Origin: Glycomyces arizonensis DSM 44726
GTDB lineage: Bacteria > Actinomycetota > Actinomycetes > Mycobacteriales > Micromonosporaceae
Reading direction: 5' to 3'
Length of the DNA stretch: 64,000 nt
NCBI RefSeq assembly: GCF_000482705.1
Contig: NZ_AXWO01000008.1
Coordinates: 124,001 to 188,000 of the forward strand
In this document: positions 33,801-43,083 of the stretch, piece by piece
Numbering within the stretch: position 1 is the stretch's first letter
Layout of the letters: each line of letters starts with the position of its first letter
Translations under genes and position numbers: made by a program
Notes under the pieces: generated by a model
What the model was told of the DNA's origin: nothing
What the model saw: the letters and a program-made list of their open reading frames with translations, nothing else
Database searches by the model: none

Positions 33801-34951
33801 CAGCTCACCGTTTCCGTGTCGAATGCGTCTCGGGCCTCGGCGACTCGCGCGGCGCGGTCGGCGTCGGCCGCCCACACGTCGCGGGCGACGGCGGCGATGA
33901 GCGGCCCGGTGGCGGTGATGTCGATGCGGCTGCCCTCGCTCACGTCGCGGATCCACTCGCCGGGCACGGCGCCCGCGCCGCCGAGGGCGCCCGCGACGGC
34001 CCCGGCCATGACGGCGATCGAGTCGGAGTCCCGGCCGTAGTTCACCGCGCCCAGAACGGACTCGCGGTAGTCGCCGTTCGCGGCGATCAGCATGCCGAGG
34101 GCGATCGGGAGCTCCTCGATGGACTTGGTGCGGCTGGGGATGCGCGCGTCCATCGCGGGCTGCCGGTAGTGCGGGCCGACCGTGTCGAACGGCTCGACGG
34201 CGCGCCGCAGCTCGGCGAGACCGCCGGTGCGCCAGTCGCCGACGCCGGACGCAGCCTGCGCGACGGCGTCGATCGCGGCCCTCGTGCCGTCCTTGGCGAG
34301 CCGCAGCGCGGCCTCGACCACCGAGTCGACGGTGGCGCCGGGCCGCATCGCCTCGGCCACGGCCGCGGCGAAGACCCCGGCGGCCTCGCGCCCGTAGCTC
34401 GACTGGTGGGCCCCGGCGACGTCGATCGCCTCGGCGTAGGCGGCCTCGGGGTCGCCGGCGTTGACGATGCCGATCGGCGCGACGTACATCGTGGCGCCGC
34501 AGTTGACGATGTTCCCCACGCCCGCCTCGCGCGGGTCGATGTGCCCGTAGTGGAGCCTGGCGACGAGCCACTTCTCGGCCAGGAACACGCGGTGCAGCAG
34601 CAGCGACTCCGATTCGAGCTCGGGGATCCAGCGCTTCTCGCCGATGAGCAGCGGCACCAGGTGCTCGGCGATCGCGTGGGCGTCGAGGTGGTCCCGAACG
34701 GTGCCGTAGACGTCGACCAGGGCCGTGGTCATGAGGGTGTCGTCGGTGATGTGGCCGTCGCCCTTGTGGTACGGGGCGATCGGGCGGGCGTGGCGCCAGT
34801 CCTCGTTGAACGGGGGCACGATGCCCTCGATGAGGCCGCCGTAGCGGCTCTGGATCGCTTCGGGCGCGTTCCCCTCGGCCGCGCCGCCGAGTGCGTCGCC
34901 CACTGCCGCGCCCGCGAGCGCGCCCGTCGACTTCGTCACCAGCGTGTCCAT
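33800..34951 (-). CDS. ADP-ribosylglycohydrolase-family protein, first of two
   Basis: A 383-residue ARH-fold protein. KSTGALAGAAVGDALGGAAEG is the N-terminal signature, DGHITDDTLMTTALVDVYG carries the TDDT metal ligands, and NYGRDSDSIAVMAGAVAGALGGA carries the C-terminal Asp pair. It is more canonical than its neighbour. GGAG precedes ATG 34951. It lies 94 bp after the binding-protein gene in the same direction. The pair may act in sequence on an imported ribosylated compound; direct ADP-ribose chemistry is not required by the fold. Confidence 0.87.
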   Translation of the reverse strand: MDTLVTKSTGALAGAAVGDALGGAAEGNAPEAIQSRYGGLIEGIVPPFNEDWRHARPIAPYHKGDGHITDDTLMTTALVDVYGTVRDHLDAHAIAEHLVPLLIGEKRWIPELESESLLLHRVFLAEKWLVARLHYGHIDPREAGVGNIVNCGATMYVAPIGIVNAGDPEAAYAEAIDVAGAHQSSYGREAAGVFAAAVAEAMRPGATVDSVVEAALRLAKDGTRAAIDAVAQAASGVGDWRTGGLAELRRAVEPFDTVGPHYRQPAMDARIPSRTKSIEELPIALGMLIAANGDYRESVLGAVNYGRDSDSIAVMAGAVAGALGGAGAVPGEWIRDVSEGSRIDITATGPLIAAVARDVWAADADRAARVAEARDAFDTETVS

Positions 34952-35045
34952 CGTGTCTCCTTGCTTCGAGTTCGTGTTCGGCGTCCGCCGGGGCGGTGCC
35001 GGGGGGCGCATCGCCCCGGCGGACGCGGGTCAGCGTGCGGTCGCC

Positions 35046-36335
35046 CTATAAGCCCAGTTCGGACCAGCCGTCGACGAGCTGCGTCTTGAGTTCGTCGAGG
35101 CTGATCTCGTCGGCCAGGTACTGCTGGAGGGCGGGCGTGGCGTACTGGTCCTTCCACTGCGGATAGTTGACGGCCGCCTGGAACGGGGCCGCGGACAGCC
35201 CGTCGCCCGAGGCGAGGATGGCCTCCCAGCCGTTCTCACCGGCGGTGTCCTCGGCGACCTGGGCCCGCGCCTCGCTGGAGGCGGGGATCAGCCAGTCGCC
35301 CTCGGCGAGCGCCGCCTGGTGCTCGGGCTGCATGAAGAAGTCGATGAACTCGGCGGCCTCCTCGACGTGGTCGCTCTCGGCGGCGACGGACATCGTCTGC
35401 GGGTTGGCCGCCTGGACCGCTCCGGCCGTGCCCGCCAGCGGCGGCAGCACCGCCCAGTCGAAGCCCTCGGGCGCCGACTCGACGAGCTGCTGGGCGACGT
35501 AGTTGCCCGCGACGTACAGGGCGTACTTGCCGTCGAAGAAGCCCGGCAGCACGTCCGAGCCGCTCTGGGTGAGCGAGACGGGGTCGAGCGACTGGTCCTC
35601 GTAGGCCATGGTGTGGATGCGCTCGGGCACGGCCAGTTCGTTCTCGCCGACCTCGATCTGCGTGTCCTCGCCCTCGCCGGTGAAGAAGGTGCCGTCGAAG
35701 CCGAGGGCCAGGTTCATGACGGCGGCGGTCGGCTGCTTCATGCCCCAGCCGACGCCGTACGTGCCGTCGCCGGTGAGCTCCTTCGCCATCGTCTGGAAGT
35801 CGTCCCAGTTCAGCGTCTCCCCGGCGGGGACCTCGACCCCGGCGTCGGCGAGCGCGCCGGTGTTCGCGAAGACCACGTAGGACTGGAGCAGCGTGGGCGC
35901 GGCGACGACCGAGCCGTCTTGGGCGGTGACGGCCTGCCAGACGTCGTCCGAGACCGCGCCGGTCACCTCGTCGCTGAGGTAGGGGCTCAGGTCGGCGAGG
36001 TAGCCCTGCTTCGCGAAGCCCATGATGTCCGCGGACTCGTCGTGGATGATGTCGGGGGCCGTGCCGCCCTGGAACTGGGTGACCAGCTGGTCGTGGACGT
36101 TGTCCCAGCTGCCCTGGACGAGCTCCACCTGGGTGTCGGGGTGCTCGTCGTTCCAGGCGTCGACGATGTCCTGGGTGGCGGCGATCGTCGTGTCCTGGAA
36201 CGCCAGCGACTGGAAGGTCAGCGTGGCGCCGTCCCCGTCGTCGCCGCCGACGCCGAACGCCGAGCAGCCGGTGAGCGCGAGGGGCAAGGCGATGGCGATC
36301 GCGGCGCCCGCTCGGGCGCCGATGCGAGTGCGCAT
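35046..36335 (-). CDS. ABC transporter substrate-binding lipoprotein
   Basis: A 429-residue family 1 solute-binding protein. The signal peptide ends in a lipobox LTGC with Cys24. The mature part shows FQGGTAPDIIHDESADIMGFAKQGYLADL and ALYVAGNYVAQQ, common in sugar-binding members. ATG 36335 follows a GAGAG purine stretch. It is encoded after its two permeases (47 bp gap) and ahead of the ADP-ribosylglycohydrolases, so it probably binds a riboside or related glycoside. The ligand is inferred from context only. Confidence 0.88.
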   Translation of the reverse strand: MRTRIGARAGAAIAIALPLALTGCSAFGVGGDDGDGATLTFQSLAFQDTTIAATQDIVDAWNDEHPDTQVELVQGSWDNVHDQLVTQFQGGTAPDIIHDESADIMGFAKQGYLADLSPYLSDEVTGAVSDDVWQAVTAQDGSVVAAPTLLQSYVVFANTGALADAGVEVPAGETLNWDDFQTMAKELTGDGTYGVGWGMKQPTAAVMNLALGFDGTFFTGEGEDTQIEVGENELAVPERIHTMAYEDQSLDPVSLTQSGSDVLPGFFDGKYALYVAGNYVAQQLVESAPEGFDWAVLPPLAGTAGAVQAANPQTMSVAAESDHVEEAAEFIDFFMQPEHQAALAEGDWLIPASSEARAQVAEDTAGENGWEAILASGDGLSAAPFQAAVNYPQWKDQYATPALQQYLADEISLDELKTQLVDGWSELGL

Positions 36336-36382
36336 GGCTTTCTCTCTTTCGTAGTGAGGATCGTTCGGCGAAGTCATGAGGA

Positions 36383-37243
36383 TCAACCCTTGACCGCGCC
36401 GCTGAGGAGTCCGGCAGTGAGCCGTTTCTGGATGAGCATGAAGAAGCCGAGGCTCGGGATGCAGGCGAGGAGCGCGGCCGCGGCGAGCTGGCCGAGCTGG
36501 ACCTGCCCTTCGGAGCCGACGAAGCGCGCCAGCGCGAGCGGCAGGGTCTGCATGTCCGGGTCCTGGATGAGCACCAACGCGAAGAAGAACTCGTTCCAGG
36601 AGTTGATGAACGTGAACAGGCTGGTGGCGACCAGTCCGGGCGCCAGCAGCGGCAGGACGATCCTGCCGAGCGTCCGCATCCGGCTCGCCCCGTCGACCGC
36701 GCCGGCCTCCTCCAGCTCGACCGGGATGGCGGCCACGTAGCCCTGGAGCATCCACAGCGAGAACGGCAGCGCCCACACCGCGTACACGAGCACGAGGCCC
36801 AGCAGCGTGTTCACCAGTCCGATGTTCTTGAGCAGCAGGAACAGCGGGATGATGATGAGGATGAACGGGAAGACCTGGCTGAGCAGGATCCAGCCGGTGG
36901 CCAGGCCGCGGAGCCTGGTGCGGAAGCGCACCAGGGCGTAGGCGGCGGGCAGGGCCACGGCGGTCACGATGACGGTGGTCGTCACCGCGACGAGGAGGCT
37001 GTTGCCCGCGGCGGTGAACAGGTCCGCCTTCTCGATCGCGTCGGTGAAGTTCTGCCAGTTGAGGCTCTCGGGGAGGACCCCGGCGTCCGGCGAGCGCAGT
37101 TCGCGCGAGGTCTTGAAGGCCGTGCTGAGCAGGAACAGCAGCGGGAACGCCAGGAAGCACATGTACGCGAGGAGCGCGAGGTACTGGAGCGGTCTGGCGA
37201 ACGGGTTCCGCCCCGGCTTGGAGCCGCTGGTCGATGTGGTCAC
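36383..37243 (-). CDS. ABC transporter permease, MalG type
   Basis: A 286-residue permease with six helices and the EAA loop LEEAGAVDGASRMRTLGRIV followed by LPLLAPG. It ends KRLTAGLLSGAVKG. GTG 37243 overlaps the stop of the MalF-type gene by four bases. It works with that permease and the binding protein that follows. An ATPase is not encoded nearby. Confidence 0.9.
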   Translation of the reverse strand: MTTSTSGSKPGRNPFARPLQYLALLAYMCFLAFPLLFLLSTAFKTSRELRSPDAGVLPESLNWQNFTDAIEKADLFTAAGNSLLVAVTTTVIVTAVALPAAYALVRFRTRLRGLATGWILLSQVFPFILIIIPLFLLLKNIGLVNTLLGLVLVYAVWALPFSLWMLQGYVAAIPVELEEAGAVDGASRMRTLGRIVLPLLAPGLVATSLFTFINSWNEFFFALVLIQDPDMQTLPLALARFVGSEGQVQLGQLAAAALLACIPSLGFFMLIQKRLTAGLLSGAVKG

Positions 37244-38172
37244 TGGAGCCGCCTCCTCATCTGGCCGCGGAGGTAGAAGAACAGGAACACGCCGATCAGG
37301 ACGACCATGACGTTGCCCATGGCCGCCGCGTAGCCGAAGTTCCCGTATCGGAAGGCCTCGTTGTACGCGAACAGGCTCGGCAGCATCGTGGTGCCGCCCG
37401 GCCCGCCCGCGGTGAGCACGAACACGAGCGCGAAGGAGTTGAAGTTCCAGATCAGGTCGAGCGTGGTGATCGCCGTGATGATCGGGCGCAGTGCGGGCAG
37501 GGTGACGTGCCAGAAGCGGCGCCAGGTGCTCGCCCCGTCGATCGCGGCGGCCTCGTTCAGCTCGGCGGGGACGCTCTGGAGCCCGGCGAGCAGGGTGATC
37601 GTGGTCTGCGGCATGCCCGCCCAGACGCCGACGACGATGACGACCGGCAGCGCGATCGAGGACTCGCCGAGCCAGTTGACGTCGCCGGGCAGGCCGAGGG
37701 CGCCGAGGGCCCGGTTGACCGGTCCGTAGTTCGGGTTGAGCATGAGCTGCCACATGATCGCGATGATCACCGGCGGCATCGCCCAGGGGACGAGCGCGAG
37801 GGTGCGCGCGAGCCAGCGCAGGCGCAGGTCGAGGTTGAGCAGCAGCGCCAGGCCGAGGGAGGCGAGGAACTGGAGGATCGTGACGCTGAAGGCCCAGATC
37901 AGGCCGATCTTGAACGAGGTCCAGAACAGGCCGTTGCCGGCCAGTTCGACGTAGTTGTCGATGCCGTTGAAGTGGGTCTCGACGCCCAGTCCGGCGTGGG
38001 CGTCGGTGAAGCCGAGGAGGACGCCGTACACCAGCGGGTAGACGCTGAACAGCATCACCGGGAGCAGCGCGGGCAGGACGAGCGGCCACGCGTCGCGGCC
38101 GCCGCCGCTGAGGCGCGGCTTGCGGCGCGGCCGGGTCGGCCGTTCGTCGAGCGGCCGGGCGATCGTCGTCAT
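37240..38172 (-). CDS. ABC transporter permease, MalF type
   Basis: A 310-residue permease with a basic cytoplasmic tail, six hydrophobic segments and the EAA loop LNEAAAIDGASTWRRFWHVT followed by LPALRP. ATG 38172 overlaps the stop of the LacI gene, placing the regulator first in the operon. Its Gly-Gly-Pro-Gly-Gly loop near the C-terminus (LTAGGPGGTT) is typical of MalF-type sugar permeases. Confidence 0.9.
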   Translation of the reverse strand: MTTIARPLDERPTRPRRKPRLSGGGRDAWPLVLPALLPVMLFSVYPLVYGVLLGFTDAHAGLGVETHFNGIDNYVELAGNGLFWTSFKIGLIWAFSVTILQFLASLGLALLLNLDLRLRWLARTLALVPWAMPPVIIAIMWQLMLNPNYGPVNRALGALGLPGDVNWLGESSIALPVVIVVGVWAGMPQTTITLLAGLQSVPAELNEAAAIDGASTWRRFWHVTLPALRPIITAITTLDLIWNFNSFALVFVLTAGGPGGTTMLPSLFAYNEAFRYGNFGYAAAMGNVMVVLIGVFLFFYLRGQMRRRLQ

Positions 38173-39203
38173 GAGCGGACCTCCGCGTGGTCGGTCACGG
38201 GACCGGTCGACTCGCGCACCGACAGCGAGGGCGCGATGACGAGCCCGCGGACGGGCGCCTCGGGGTCCTCGATCCTTCGGATGAGCAGCTTGGCGGCGGC
38301 CTTGGCGCGCTTGGCCGAGCCGAGGTCGACGCTGGTGAGCGAGGGCGTGGCGAGTTCGGCGGCGTCGGTGTCGTCCATGCCGACGACGGCGACGTCGTCG
38401 GGGACGCGGGCGCCTGAGGCGGCGAGCTCTTTGAGCGCCGCCACGGCGAGCAGGTCGTTGGCGCAGACGACCGCGTCGGGGCTCGCCTGGCCGAGGAGGT
38501 CGGCGACCGCCCTGCGGCCCGCGCGGTAGGTGAAGCCGGTGGCGGTCACCTGGAGTTCGGGGCTCGACGGGAGTTCGAAGCGCCGGATCGCGTCGAGGTA
38601 TCCGGCCAGCCGTGCGGCGCCGGGGACGGTGTCGACCGGGCCGTTGACGAGCGCGATGCGGCGTCGGCCCTGGGCGGCGAGGTGCTCGACGGCGAGGCCG
38701 ACGCCGGTCGCGGAGTCGGCGCGCACGTTGTCGAGTTCGACGTCGGGCGGGAGGGAGCCGATGACCACGATGGGCAGGCGGCTGGCGCGCATGGCCTCGA
38801 TGAGCTCGGGGGTGATGCGCAGGGGGCTCAGCAGGAGACCGTCGGCGTAGCCGCGGTTCAGACTGGTGACCAGGTCGATCTGGTCGTCGGGGTCGCTGCC
38901 GGTGGAGGAGACCACGAGGCGGTAGCCGGCCCTCGCGACGATCGGGGTGACGGTGCGCATCATCTGCACGTAGACCGGGTTGCCGACGTCGGCGACGGCG
39001 AGGGCGATCTGGTCGGTGCGGCCGGTCCGGAGGGTGCGGGCGCTGGCGTCGGGCACGTAGCCGAGTGCCTCGGCGGCCTCGCGGACGCGGCGGGTCATGT
39101 CCTCGGAGGCGGAGCCGCCGTTGAGGACGCGGGACACCGAGGCCACGGAGACCCCGGCGCGCGCGGCGACCAGCGCGAGGTTCGACTTCTTCGTCTCGGC
39201 CAT
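38169..39203 (-). CDS. LacI-family regulator of the riboside-type operon
   Basis: A 344-residue LacI/GalR regulator. The helix-turn-helix is NLALVAARAGVSVASVSRVLNGG, the hinge helix is SARTLRTGRTD, and the periplasmic-binding-protein-like domain follows. ATG 39203 is preferred over ATG 39233 because GAAGGG lies 6 bases upstream. It is the first gene of a ten-gene operon and probably controls it from the palindrome at 39243-39256. The effector is expected to be the imported sugar or a derivative. Confidence 0.9.
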   Translation of the reverse strand: MAETKKSNLALVAARAGVSVASVSRVLNGGSASEDMTRRVREAAEALGYVPDASARTLRTGRTDQIALAVADVGNPVYVQMMRTVTPIVARAGYRLVVSSTGSDPDDQIDLVTSLNRGYADGLLLSPLRITPELIEAMRASRLPIVVIGSLPPDVELDNVRADSATGVGLAVEHLAAQGRRRIALVNGPVDTVPGAARLAGYLDAIRRFELPSSPELQVTATGFTYRAGRRAVADLLGQASPDAVVCANDLLAVAALKELAASGARVPDDVAVVGMDDTDAAELATPSLTSVDLGSAKRAKAAAKLLIRRIEDPEAPVRGLVIAPSLSVRESTGPVTDHAEVRS

Positions 39204-39242
39204 CCGCAGCCCTTCGTCGTCGACGGCACTCATCGTTGAGAA

Positions 39243-39256
39243 CGTTCTTAAGAACG
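39243..39256. promoter_or_regulatory. Likely LacI operator
   Basis: CGTTCTTAAGAACG is a perfect 14-bp palindrome 40 bp upstream of the LacI start. A third AAGAACG half-site follows at 39262-39268. The centre differs from the usual CG of LacI sites but the position suits autoregulation. Confidence 0.65.
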
Positions 39257-39500
39257 ATTACAAGAACGATATCAGCTTCCAGAGACTCCTGTCACCGGCG
39301 GCGCGGACAGAGGTGAAACGACTGGTCATCGCCGACCGATCGCCCGAACACGCCGCGAGGGGCCGAGGTCGGCGCTCGGCATCGCCGAGGCCGCGCATCC
39401 GGACGCGGAGGACCGGTGATTTCGCCGATGCAGACCGTCCGGTCGGTATGTGACGGTGTTCCACAGCACTTGCAGCGATTCCCGTCAAGGAGGACGAATC

Positions 39501-40403
39501 ATGCGCCCAACGACATCGCATCCGCCGACGAGACGGCGCCGCGCCCTGCGCGCCCTCGGCGTGGTCGCGACGATGCTGACCATGCTCGGGGCCGGGGTCC
39601 TGGCGGGCCCCACCGCCGCCGCGGCCCAGAACCCCTACGAACGCGGCCCCGCGCCGAGCGAGTCCAGCATCGAGGCGAGCCGCGGCCATTACGACGTGTC
39701 GAGCACGATCGTCTCGTCCCTGGTCTCCGGATTCGGCGGCGGCACCGTCTACTACCCCACCACCCGTTCTGACGGCACCTTCGGCGCGGTCGCGATCTCG
39801 CCGGGCTACACCGCCGCGCAGTCGTCGATCCAGTGGCTCGGGCCGCGCATCGCCTCGCAGGGCTTCGTCGTCATCACGATCGACACGAACACCCGGTGGG
39901 ACCAGCCGAGCCAGCGGGCGTCCCAACTGGAGGCCGCGCTCGACTACCTGGTCGAGGACAGCGACGTCGCCGACCGCATCGACCCCGGCCGCCTGGCCGT
40001 CATGGGCCACTCGATGGGCGGCGGCGGCTCGATCGAGGCGGCCGACGAGCGGCCCGAGCTCCAGGCGAGCATCCCGATGACGCCCTGGCACCTGGACAAG
40101 ACCTGGCCCGGCGTCACCGTCCCGACCCTGGTCTTCGGCGCCGAGAACGACTCGATCGCCCCGGTCTACTCGCACGCCGAGCCGTTCTACAACTCGATTC
40201 CCGACTCGACCGACAAGATGTACATCGAGCTCGACGGCGCGACGCACTTCGCGCCGAACACCTCGAACACGACCATCGCGAAGTACTCCATCTCGTGGCT
40301 CAAGCGCTTCGTGGACAACGACACCCGCTACGACCAGTTCCTCTGCCCGCTGCCGGACGAGAGCGCCATCGAGGAGACCCGGGGCTCCTGCCCGCTCGGC
40401 TGA
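39501..40403 (+). CDS. Secreted cutinase / PET-hydrolase-type polyester hydrolase
   Basis: A 300-residue secreted alpha/beta hydrolase. The signal peptide is about 42 residues (RRRR n-region, AAAAQ cleavage area) and the mature part begins NPYERGP as in Thermobifida cutinases. The triad is Ser171 (GHSMGG), Asp217 (ENDSIAP) and His249 (DGATHF), with spacings of 46 and 78 residues as in TfCut2. Tyr103 and Met172 form the oxyanion hole, Trp196 the aromatic clamp, and Cys282/Cys297 a C-terminal disulfide. It hydrolyses cutin-like polyesters and possibly polyethylene terephthalate. AAGGAGG precedes ATG 39501. Monocistronic. Confidence 0.93.
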   Translation: MRPTTSHPPTRRRRALRALGVVATMLTMLGAGVLAGPTAAAAQNPYERGPAPSESSIEASRGHYDVSSTIVSSLVSGFGGGTVYYPTTRSDGTFGAVAISPGYTAAQSSIQWLGPRIASQGFVVITIDTNTRWDQPSQRASQLEAALDYLVEDSDVADRIDPGRLAVMGHSMGGGGSIEAADERPELQASIPMTPWHLDKTWPGVTVPTLVFGAENDSIAPVYSHAEPFYNSIPDSTDKMYIELDGATHFAPNTSNTTIAKYSISWLKRFVDNDTRYDQFLCPLPDESAIEETRGSCPLG

Positions 40404-40418
40404 CCCGCTCGATCACCG

Positions 40419-40448
40419 GACGGCGACCGCTCGTGCGCGGTCGCCGTC
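40419..40448 (+). terminator. Hairpin terminator after the cutinase gene
   Basis: GACGGCGACCGC (40419-40430) pairs perfectly with GCGGTCGCCGTC (40437-40448) across a 6-base loop, starting 16 bp after the cutinase stop. Confidence 0.8.
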
Positions 40449-40498
40449 TTCGCGTGCGGGTCTTCCAAGCCGGATGCTCGGTTTTGTACCATTGGTCC

Positions 40499-42169
40499 AT
40501 GCAACGGCGCGCACCGCAGGCCGCTGCCCAGGCGACGACGCCCGCGCAGCCGCAGGCACCTGCCGTGGCCGCGACCGTCCGAAGGCTCGAGGACGGCAGC
40601 ATCGCGCTCGTCCTGACCGACGCCGACGCGCACCTGCTCGCCGAGGCGAGCGCCGACCAGCCGCTGCTGGTGCGCGTGGCGGCCGGGACGGACGGCGTCC
40701 GAGCCCGGGCCGAACTCGCGCGCGGACTGCGGGCCTTGGGCGACGGTCCGGTGAGCGACGCCCACGCCTCCCTGCTCCTCGCCGCGTCCCTGTTCGCCCG
40801 CTCCCGCGTCGCCGATCCGCGCCCGGCGCTCACCGCGGTCCTCGCCGCCGCCGACGCCGCGTGGTCCGCGGGCGACCGTCCCACCTGCCTGGCCGCGCTG
40901 GAGGCGGCCCGGTCCGTGCTGACGGCCGCCACGCCCGTCGAGGGCGACTGCGCGCGCCTGCGCGATCACCTCCTCGGCCTGCACGCGCTCCTCGAACAGC
41001 GCTTCGCGGACGCGGCCGGGCCACTGCGGCGCGTCCTCGCACACGGACGCGACGACTCGCCGGAGACGCTGCGCCGCGCCGCCATGGCGGCGCTGCTGCT
41101 CGGCGAGATCGCGACCTCCTGCCGCATGGGCGTGCGGGCGCTGGCCGCATCGCGCGCCGAGGGGCGCGACGACCTGGCCGCGCAGACGCTCGAACACCTC
41201 GCCTACGCCGAGATGCGCGCGGGGCTCCACGCCAGGGCGCGCGCCCACGCCGGTGAGGGACTGCAAGTGGCGCTGCGCTCGGGGCGCTCCAACACCGCGG
41301 CGCACCACCGGGCGGTCCTCGCCCTGACCGCGTCCGTCGAGGGCGACACCGAGGAGGTGGCGGTCCAGGCCGCGCTGGCGCTGTCGACGGCGCGGCGCCA
41401 CGGCCTGGAGCAGACGCGCACGCTCGCCGAGTGGGCCCTGGCCAGAGCCGAGCTCGGCCGGGGGCGGGCCGAGGCGGCCGCCGCCCGGCTGGGCGAGCTC
41501 GTCCGGGCCGACGGCGGTCACTTCGCGGTGCGTCCGCTGCTCATGCCCTGCTTCATCGAGGCCGCGGTGCTCGCAGGACAGGCCGAGGCGGCGCGTCCGG
41601 TCGCGGACGCGTTCCAGGCGTGGGCCGGGTTCGGCATCGACCGGGCGGCGGCCGCGCAGCTCGCGCGCTGCCGGGCGCTCCTGGCGACCGCCGGGGCCGG
41701 GGCCGACACCGTCGAGGACCTGTACCGGCGCGCCATCGACCTGCACGCGGCGGACATCGGCGACTATGAGCGGGCCCGCACGCAGTTGCTGTACGGCAAC
41801 TGGCTGCGGCGGCGCAGGCGCCCCCGAGAGGCCCGCGCCGTCCTGCGCGACGCCCTGCACGGCTTCGAGCGGTGCGGGGCGCGGGCCTGGGCGGATCAGG
41901 CCAGGGCGGCGCTGCGGGCCACGGGCGAGGCCGCCACCGGGCTCGGCGAGGACGCGGTCCTGTCGTCGCTGACGCCGCATCAGTTGCGGATCGCCAGGCA
42001 CGTGGCGACCGGGGCGACGAACCGCGAGGTGGCGCAGGCGCTCTCGGTCAGCGTGCGCACCGTGGACCACCACTTGCGCAACATCTTCGCCGCGCTGGGC
42101 GTGCGGTCCAGGGTGGAGCTGGCCCGGCTGGTGGCGAATGCCCCCGAGCGGGAGCCTATGGCCCGGTGA
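40499..42169 (+). CDS. LuxR-family regulator with helical-repeat sensor region
   Basis: A 556-residue regulator. The C-terminal about 60 residues are a LuxR-type helix-turn-helix (LTPHQLRIARHVATGATNREVAQALSVSVRTVDHHLRNIF). The central region is Ala/Arg-rich helical repeats resembling the TPR part of LAL regulators; the N-terminal ATPase with Walker motifs is missing. It therefore looks like the rear half of a LAL protein evolved to stand alone. ATG 40499 has no clear ribosome-binding site. It converges on, and overlaps by 14 bp, the alpha/beta hydrolase gene. Its target is unknown. Confidence 0.83.
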   Translation: MQRRAPQAAAQATTPAQPQAPAVAATVRRLEDGSIALVLTDADAHLLAEASADQPLLVRVAAGTDGVRARAELARGLRALGDGPVSDAHASLLLAASLFARSRVADPRPALTAVLAAADAAWSAGDRPTCLAALEAARSVLTAATPVEGDCARLRDHLLGLHALLEQRFADAAGPLRRVLAHGRDDSPETLRRAAMAALLLGEIATSCRMGVRALAASRAEGRDDLAAQTLEHLAYAEMRAGLHARARAHAGEGLQVALRSGRSNTAAHHRAVLALTASVEGDTEEVAVQAALALSTARRHGLEQTRTLAEWALARAELGRGRAEAAAARLGELVRADGGHFAVRPLLMPCFIEAAVLAGQAEAARPVADAFQAWAGFGIDRAAAAQLARCRALLATAGAGADTVEDLYRRAIDLHAADIGDYERARTQLLYGNWLRRRRRPREARAVLRDALHGFERCGARAWADQARAALRATGEAATGLGEDAVLSSLTPHQLRIARHVATGATNREVAQALSVSVRTVDHHLRNIFAALGVRSRVELARLVANAPEREPMAR

Positions 42170-43004
42170 GGAAGCGGCGCAGCCGGGCGGCGATGAGCTC
42201 GGGCCGCCCGCCGCGGTTGCGGTTCGCGGCGCCGCCGTGGTTGAGACGGTCGAATTCGACGCGCTCGGGGTGCGGCAGGACCCGTTCCAGGGCGTCCAGG
42301 GCCGTCTTGAGGTAGCCGGGGCTGCCGGCGCCGCCGAGCAGGAGCACGGGGACGTCGAGGGCCGCGTAGCGGTCGATCCGGTCGGCCGCCTCGCGCACCA
42401 GCGCGATGTCCTGGCGGAACGTCGGCGTGAGCTCCCGCAGCGTCACCCGGGTGCCGTCGGGGCGGCGGTCCCCGGCCGCGAGCATGAGGCGGGCGACGGC
42501 GGCCAGCGCCCACCGGGGCATGCCGCCGCCGAACATCCGCGTGCCCCGGGTGGCGGTGGCCAGCGCCGAGGCGAGGCGACCGTCGGCAATCTCCCGGTCG
42601 AAGCGGTCCGCGAAGGACCAGTCGATGGAGCCGCCGACCGCCAGCGGCGGCTCGTAGACGGCCACGCGCTCGACCGAGGGGAGCGCCAGCGCCGCCTCCA
42701 GGGCGATGATGCCGCCGGTGCTGACGCCGAAGACGGCCTTCGCGCCGGTGTCGCGCAGCAGAGCGGCGAGATCGGCGGTCTCGCCGCCGAGCCCGAAGCC
42801 GTCGGGGATCGGCCCGCTGGAGGCCCGGCCGCGCCGGTCGGGCAGGTGGACGGTGCAGGTCTCGGCGAGGGCCTCGGCGAGCTGCCCGTGGCTGGTGGCG
42901 GACTCGAATCCGCCGTGGACGATGACGAGTCCGGGGCCGGTGCCGGTCGTGAGGCGGCCGATGGCGGCGCCGTCGGGGGCGGTCAGGGAGTCGGTGGTGA
43001 ACAT
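42156..43004 (-). CDS. Alpha/beta hydrolase
   Basis: A 282-residue cytosolic alpha/beta hydrolase. LVIVHGGFES provides the oxyanion HG motif, FGVSTGG the nucleophile elbow (Ser in VSTG), and RLNHGGAAN the late His; a late acidic residue before VLLLGG is expected. ATG 43004 is used instead of the upstream 43079 start, because the operator-like palindrome would otherwise lie inside the gene. It is divergent from a TetR regulator, which probably represses it. The substrate is unknown. Confidence 0.82.
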   Translation of the reverse strand: MFTTDSLTAPDGAAIGRLTTGTGPGLVIVHGGFESATSHGQLAEALAETCTVHLPDRRGRASSGPIPDGFGLGGETADLAALLRDTGAKAVFGVSTGGIIALEAALALPSVERVAVYEPPLAVGGSIDWSFADRFDREIADGRLASALATATRGTRMFGGGMPRWALAAVARLMLAAGDRRPDGTRVTLRELTPTFRQDIALVREAADRIDRYAALDVPVLLLGGAGSPGYLKTALDALERVLPHPERVEFDRLNHGGAANRNRGGRPELIAARLRRFLTGP

Positions 43005-43018
43005 GAGCCCATTCTCAC

Positions 43019-43034
43019 TCAATTGTTTGATTGA
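43019..43034. promoter_or_regulatory. Operator-like palindrome between hydrolase and TetR genes
   Basis: TCAAT (43019-43023) and ATTGA (43030-43034) are inverted around TGTTTG in the 79-bp divergent region. The position suits TetR repression of both genes. Confidence 0.5.
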
Positions 43035-43083
43035 AGTCAAGCAAGCGTGTGAAAATTCGCTACGCGGAGGTAACCTCAACCGG

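Noticed and set aside
40499-42169. Full LAL-type (MalT-like) regulator
   Set aside because: No Walker A/B ATPase region is present at the N-terminus; only the helical-repeat and LuxR parts are seen.
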